A stretch of DNA of 64,000 nt from CAWKEY01 sp963696315 (GTDB taxonomy: Bacteria; Pseudomonadota; Gammaproteobacteria; Methylococcales; Methylomonadaceae). The notes under the pieces were generated by a model. That model worked only from the letters and a program-made list of their open reading frames with translations, was not told the DNA's origin and did no database searches. Numbering within the stretch: position 1 is the first letter of the stretch; every line of letters starts with the position of its first letter. This document shows, piece by piece, positions 61,025-64,000 of the stretch. Position numbers and translations under genes: made by a program. Location of the stretch: NCBI GenBank assembly GCA_963696315.1, contig CAVOJU010000025.1:76364-140363 (forward strand), in the 5' to 3' direction.

Positions 61025-62684
61025 TCCCCTTACACAAAAGATAACTTTTATCGCTCTGTGCCGTATCTTGCTGAGTAGGCGATTTAGATGTTTTCGGATT
61101 GCCGACTGCCGGCGTAGCCTGTACCGGAATCGAATGCTTGATCGTAATCAAATCTTTTCCCACAATGACCTCTTTGACCAGCAGCCTCATGATCTTTTGG
61201 CGCTGACCAATGTCGAGGGTATCGGCATTTGAGCGCAAGCGCTCCAGAAATGCAGTGAGGGTTTCGGCTAAGCGTAAATAGGCCGCCCGATCTGCCGTTT
61301 GGTGTGTAATTGCCTGGAGCTCTGCCTGCATAGCTTGTTCTCGTTGTCGTAATGGCGGCATTCTGATACGAAGTTCATCAATCGAGAGCAACTCTTCCTG
61401 ATAGGCTGTGAGTAATCTCTCCATACTTTTGCGTACGCGAATTAAATCACGGTTCAGCGTTTCCAGTCGGCGTTTGGTTGGGCTGGAATCTTGGGCGGCT
61501 TCCAGTCGGCGATTCAACTCGTTTTGAATCAGTGTCGGGCTCTCCAGTAGGTGCAGAATTTCGTTCCAAACCAGTTGATCTAGTAAATCCTGGCGAATGG
61601 GTTTTTCATCACAGAGGGCTTTTCCTCCATGGCGATAAGCGTCAGAACCTGTACAACGGTAGTAGTAAATTTTATGTGCCGATGTCCGTGACGAATTTCG
61701 ATAGAGGGCGTAGCTACACTGGCGACAATGCACCAGACCTTGGAGAATACTGGGTTCAATGGTACGTCGTGGCCCTTGCTGTTTGTTATAGATCAGTTTT
61801 TCCTGAGCCAAGGCGAAGGTTTCCTCACTAACCAAAGCGGGTACCGGAATTTCTATCCATTCGCTATGTGGTCGTTCATGGTTAGCACTATTACGAGATG
61901 ATATGCCGCCGCGCAACCGCAGTGGTCGGGTAATGCGTTGACGTGCCGTTATAGCGGTTTTGCCAAAACAGGCGCGGCCTTGGTAGGCCGGATTACGCAG
62001 GATCGCCCAGATCACAGAACGCTCCCAGCGGGGCTTTTGTTTCCGGGTGGGCACGCCTAACTCGGTCAACTGGCGAGTAATCGCGCCAATACTCAGTCCT
62101 TCCACCGCATACAGATTGAAGATTTTGCGCACGACATCCGCTTCGCTTTCGATAATTTCATAGTAGGCTGCCGATTCATCGGTTTTGCGGATATATCGAT
62201 AACCATAGGGCGCGCCACTCAATACGCTGACTTCACCTTGTTTTGCCCGATGCCGCTTGCCACGTCGTGAGCGTTCCAAAATTTGTGCCCGCTCGTATTC
62301 GGCAATCATACCCTGAAACTGTAACAGCAATTGATCTTCCGGGGTACCTGAGTGCGGCGCTTTGATGAACACCATCTCGACGCCATGACGGGCTAATTCT
62401 TCAGTCAGCAAGACCTGATAGGCATATTTCCGGCTCAACCGATCTGGGGATAGCGCCAGAACCGATTGAATTTGACCTTCTGCCGCTAAATCCCGGATTC
62501 GCTCAAGCCCTGGCCTGATTAAATTGGCTCCACTATAACCTTCATCTTCGAAAATCCATTCATCCGGTACTTGGTAATTTTCTTGGCGGGCAAACTCTAT
62601 CAGCGCCGCCGTCTGACTGGCTATGGTCTTCTCCTCCTTCTGCTGATCCAAAGAGACGCGGGCATAAATGGCGGCTGTTTTCAT
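60978..62684 (-). CDS. Large serine recombinase
   Basis: Site-specific recombinase of 568 residues. The resolvase-type catalytic domain begins KTAAIYARVSLDQQKEEKTI with nucleophile Ser11, and SPDRLSRKYAYQ is typical of the active site. A recombinase domain (about 165-270) is followed by a zinc ribbon (CRQCSYALYRNSS ... YYYRCTGSD ... ALCDEKPI) and a coiled coil (about 385-475). The last 15 residues (SDFAAAGQSLSALQP) are coded by the target RT gene beyond the element end, so the C-terminus is chimeric. All catalytic features are intact. It is translated after the small genes upstream. Confidence 0.9.
   Translation of the reverse strand: MKTAAIYARVSLDQQKEEKTIASQTAALIEFARQENYQVPDEWIFEDEGYSGANLIRPGLERIRDLAAEGQIQSVLALSPDRLSRKYAYQVLLTEELARHGVEMVFIKAPHSGTPEDQLLLQFQGMIAEYERAQILERSRRGKRHRAKQGEVSVLSGAPYGYRYIRKTDESAAYYEIIESEADVVRKIFNLYAVEGLSIGAITRQLTELGVPTRKQKPRWERSVIWAILRNPAYQGRACFGKTAITARQRITRPLRLRGGISSRNSANHERPHSEWIEIPVPALVSEETFALAQEKLIYNKQQGPRRTIEPSILQGLVHCRQCSYALYRNSSRTSAHKIYYYRCTGSDAYRHGGKALCDEKPIRQDLLDQLVWNEILHLLESPTLIQNELNRRLEAAQDSSPTKRRLETLNRDLIRVRKSMERLLTAYQEELLSIDELRIRMPPLRQREQAMQAELQAITHQTADRAAYLRLAETLTAFLERLRSNADTLDIGQRQKIMRLLVKEVIVGKDLITIKHSIPVQATPAVGNPKTSKSPTQQDTAQSDKSYLLCKGSDFAAAGQSLSALQP
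61022..61048 (-). other. Attachment site, right junction in reading order (attR-like)
   Basis: Minus strand: element arm ...aaagttatcttttgtgt, then aagggga, then the shared core gtg, then RT sequence atttcgccg. Serine recombinase products keep a short common core like this at both ends. Confidence 0.55.
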
Positions 62685-62835
62685 GGCTTTCCCCTTTTAG
62701 TCCTGTGGATTCATCAATACGGCGTTCCCGGTTAGGAACCAGAATGGCAAATACTTGCTCCAGCTTGGTGGCTTGCAGACGATCAAAAGCATATTCCAAC
62801 TCAATATCATGACTTCGCCAGGAGCGATTAGCCAT
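62560..62835 (-). CDS. Small accessory protein of the recombinase element
   Basis: Protein of 91 residues, starting MANRSWRSHDIELEYAFDRL. The first 50 residues look like a conserved small protein found just before the recombinase in related elements; the rest may be overlap. The start overlaps the upstream gene by eight bases. Its 3' part overlaps the recombinase gene by about 125 bases in another frame, which is unusual, and an internal stop or alternative end is possible. Function unknown. Confidence 0.55.
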   Translation of the reverse strand: MANRSWRSHDIELEYAFDRLQATKLEQVFAILVPNRERRIDESTGLKGESHENSRHLCPRLFGSAEGGEDHSQSDGGADRVCPPRKLPSTG

Positions 62836-63158
62836 GGCGGTGCAGCTTGTCGAGAAAACTGACGATGGCCTGCGCCACTATCTCGCCTATCGTCATACCG
62901 CTGGTTTGTGCATACGACCGAAGCCGGCTCACAACATCCGCAGGTATTTTGATCGTGATTGGGATAAGAGGGTGAAGCGACCAAGACTGGCGCATCGATT
63001 TCCTGAGCATCCTGAAGGTATCGGTAAGCTTGTCGGCGTGATAAACCAAACTGTTGGGCCAATATTTCGGCTGCTTCGGCTAAGGTATAACCCTTCGCCA
63101 GCAAGTCGAATGCGGCATTCAGACGGTGAGTTTTGTCGGTGTTTGAGGATCGCGTCAT
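62828..63158 (-). pseudogene. HTH / ribbon-helix-helix regulator of the element, frameshifted
   Basis: The first frame (from ATG 63158) gives a helix-turn-helix (GYTLAEAAEILAQQFGLSRR then QAYRYLQDAQEI). The second frame gives HPLIPITIKIPADVVSRLRS, then SGMTIGEIVAQAIVSFLDKL to the stop at 62828, a ribbon-helix-helix pattern. Related elements encode both parts in one protein. The break lies in the tcaccctctta region near 62970. As read, only the HTH half is made. Confidence 0.65.
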
Positions 63159-63195
63159 GAGACATATATTTATTACCTTTTACGTCTCATGTCAA
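63156..63195 (-). promoter_or_regulatory. Promoter and operator of the recombinase element
   Basis: Minus strand: -35 TTGACA (63195-63190), 17-base spacer, -10 TAAATA (63172-63167). A perfect 8-bp inverted repeat, catgagac (63156-63163) / gtctcatg (63184-63191), brackets it and covers the start codon. Transcription would begin within a few bases of the ATG at 63158, so the mRNA may be leaderless. The palindrome suggests autoregulation by the HTH protein. Confidence 0.65.
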
Positions 63196-63238
63196 TCAAT
63201 GAATTTGATCGGCAGAATGAAATTTGCCGCTCAAACTC

Positions 63239-63270
63239 AAAGTTCTCTTTTGTGTCTATGGCGTAAACAC
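63239..63270 (-). other. Attachment site, left junction in reading order (attL-like)
   Basis: Minus strand: RT sequence caggggggc, shared core gtg, then tttacgccatag and the element arm acacaaaagagaacttt. Joining the two element ends would give a near-symmetrical attP with 17-base arms around a 22-base centre. Confidence 0.55.
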
Positions 63271-63930
63271 GCCCCCCTGCGGTGTGCCTCTGTCGCTGGC
63301 ACAAAAGGCTCCCTCTTCATAAATCCCGGCTTTCAAGAAGCGTTTGATGTAGCGCAGGATGCGTGGGTCGGCAATACGATGCGCGAGAAATTCCATGAGC
63401 CTGTCTTGATCTACCGTATCGAAGAAGCCTTTGATGTCCGATTCGACGATGTAATTGATCGGCCTATTCTCCACCGTTTGGCTTAACGCGCGCAACGCAT
63501 CATGACAACTTTTGCCCGGCCTGAATCCATACGAGTCGCCTATGAAATCTTGCTCATAGATAGTCTGTAGAATCTTGACCAGCCCCGCTTGCACCAGTTT
63601 GTCTTCCAGCGTCGGTAGCCCTAATGGCCGGGTCTTATCACTACCCGGCTTGGGGATATAAACCCGTCGCACCGGTTGCGGGATATAGGCCATTCGATGC
63701 AATTTATCCACCAACTGCTGGAGATTTTCCAGTAAATTGTTCTCATACTGCTGCTTGGTGACCCCATCAATGCCTGATGCCGCGTTCGTCCTCAGCTCAT
63801 CAAAGCATCCCCATAACAGTTCCACATTCATCAGATGAAACAAACTGGTGAAGCGGCAATCGGGTTCGTTACGGGCTTTTTCCGCTATACGTTGCAGTTT
63901 CGTGGCTACCGTTTCTTCGTTTCTGAGCAC
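63268..63930 (-). pseudogene. Outer group II RT, N-terminal fragment
   Basis: The RT starts at a GTG (63930-63928) with ribosome site aaggag just upstream. It has LHRMAYIPQPVRRVYIPKPG (block 1), RPLGLPTLEDKLVQAG, YGFRPGKSCHDALRALSQTV and DIKGFFDTVDQDRLMEFLAH with the first catalytic Asp, then CASDRGTPQGGV. There the recombinase element begins and adds FTP before a TAG. Length and blocks match bacterial group II maturases, so the RT was complete before the insertions. Confidence 0.92.
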
Positions 63931-64000
63931 GTTCGGTATGTCTCCTTAACGTTGTTTCTTAATGTAACAGCCTTCCCTCCCGCAGCATTACCCGCTTTCA
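63931..64000 (-). other. Upstream part of the outer group II intron (domain IV region)
   Basis: These 70 bases precede the RT start on the minus strand. They hold its ribosome site (aaggag) and an A-rich stretch. The remaining ribozyme domains I-III should lie beyond the window. Confidence 0.4.

Larger units (their letters stand above)
61025..63270 (-). mobile_element. Large serine recombinase element (about 2.25 kb)
   Basis: The element carries a large serine recombinase and two small upstream genes, all on the minus strand. It splits the RT between the codons of GTPQGGV and ISPLL. Near each end, inside it, are inverted arms: acacaaaagataacttt (61032-61048) and, inverted, acacaaaagagaacttt (63255-63239), 16 of 17 identical. 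The trinucleotide gtg (minus strand) is present at both boundaries (61022-61024 and 63268-63270), which is consistent with a serine-recombinase crossover core. No cargo beyond the mobility genes is seen. Confidence 0.8.
57100..64000 (-). mobile_element. Outer group II intron, interrupted twice and with no visible domain VI
   Basis: A group II intron on the minus strand whose RT starts at 63930; its 5' ribozyme domains lie beyond the right edge. Its domain V is at about 57121-57155: gagccgtgtgcg and its partner gcacggttc, with an A-rich loop and a ca bulge. After it I cannot form a domain VI hairpin, so the 3' end seems truncated near 57100. Inside the RT gene are two foreign insertions: the serine recombinase element (61025-63270) and a four-copy array of a second group II intron (57723-60906). 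The intron can no longer be mobile through its own protein as read. Confidence 0.85.

Overview
The window is a piece of a Gammaproteobacterial chromosome. Supporting this are LptD with its paired C-terminal cysteines, SurA, RimK, RNase D, a PA3496-type small protein, an S-methyl-5'-thioinosine phosphorylase, the AmgK-MurU cell-wall recycling pair, and the rne / rluC / HAD phosphatase / S49 peptidase block also found in pseudomonads. The flavour of the proteins, including the N-type ATPase operon, suggests a Methylococcales-like methanotroph. That is inference: no methane-oxidation gene lies in the window.

Layout. 1-6291: an N-type (alternative) F-ATPase operon, atpD-C-Q-(R missing)-B-E-F-A-G. 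Both catalytic-head genes carry a +1 frameshift, the alpha subunit has lost its Walker A lysine, and a palindromic repeat occupies the place of atpR. 6355-8721: a PhoP/PhoQ-like two-component operon with a PepSY protein. 8847-14161: sppA-like, HAD and rluC genes divergent from rne. 14366-16149: a ZIP metal transporter and a GDT1-type exporter. 16376-19136: accessory patch with a restriction-enzyme stub, VapBC, a frameshifted secreted protein and a LuxR-type regulator that begins with a 13-C tract. 19434-23426: gcvT-gcvP. 23626-31712: mixed region with a decayed secreted protein, a TIR-membrane-SH3 protein, a vanadium-haloperoxidase-like enzyme, tRNA-Pro(CGG), a frameshifted methionine gamma-lyase-like gene, a PsiE protein and a zinc alcohol dehydrogenase. 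31950-35215: groEL-groES, an Hsp20 with an internal duplication, and a DUF2934 protein. 35732-40464: an EmrAB-type efflux system with a TetR regulator, a clear operator and a frameshifted outer-membrane channel. 40592-56867: housekeeping genes (rnd, surA-lptD, amgK-murU-dodecin, nagZ-hpt-MTIP, rimK, a lytic transglycosylase).

57100-64000 is a nest of mobile elements, all on the minus strand. An outer group II intron encodes a reverse transcriptase (RT) that starts with GTG at 63930. The RT gene is cut twice. After the codons for the QGGV motif sits a 2.25-kb large serine recombinase element (about 61025-63270). After the YADDC codons sit four head-to-tail copies of a 796-bp group II intron (57723-60906). 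Each copy keeps domains V and VI, a bulged branch-point A, a GUGUG start and the last ~48 codons of its own deleted RT. The outer intron keeps its domain V but I see no domain VI.

Many genes outside this nest also carry single-base frameshifts (atpD, atpA, the secreted protein, the lyase, the efflux channel, the recombinase-element regulator). They could be real decay or sequencing error. The in-frame loss of the alpha-subunit lysine and the missing atpR argue for real decay in the ATPase operon at least.
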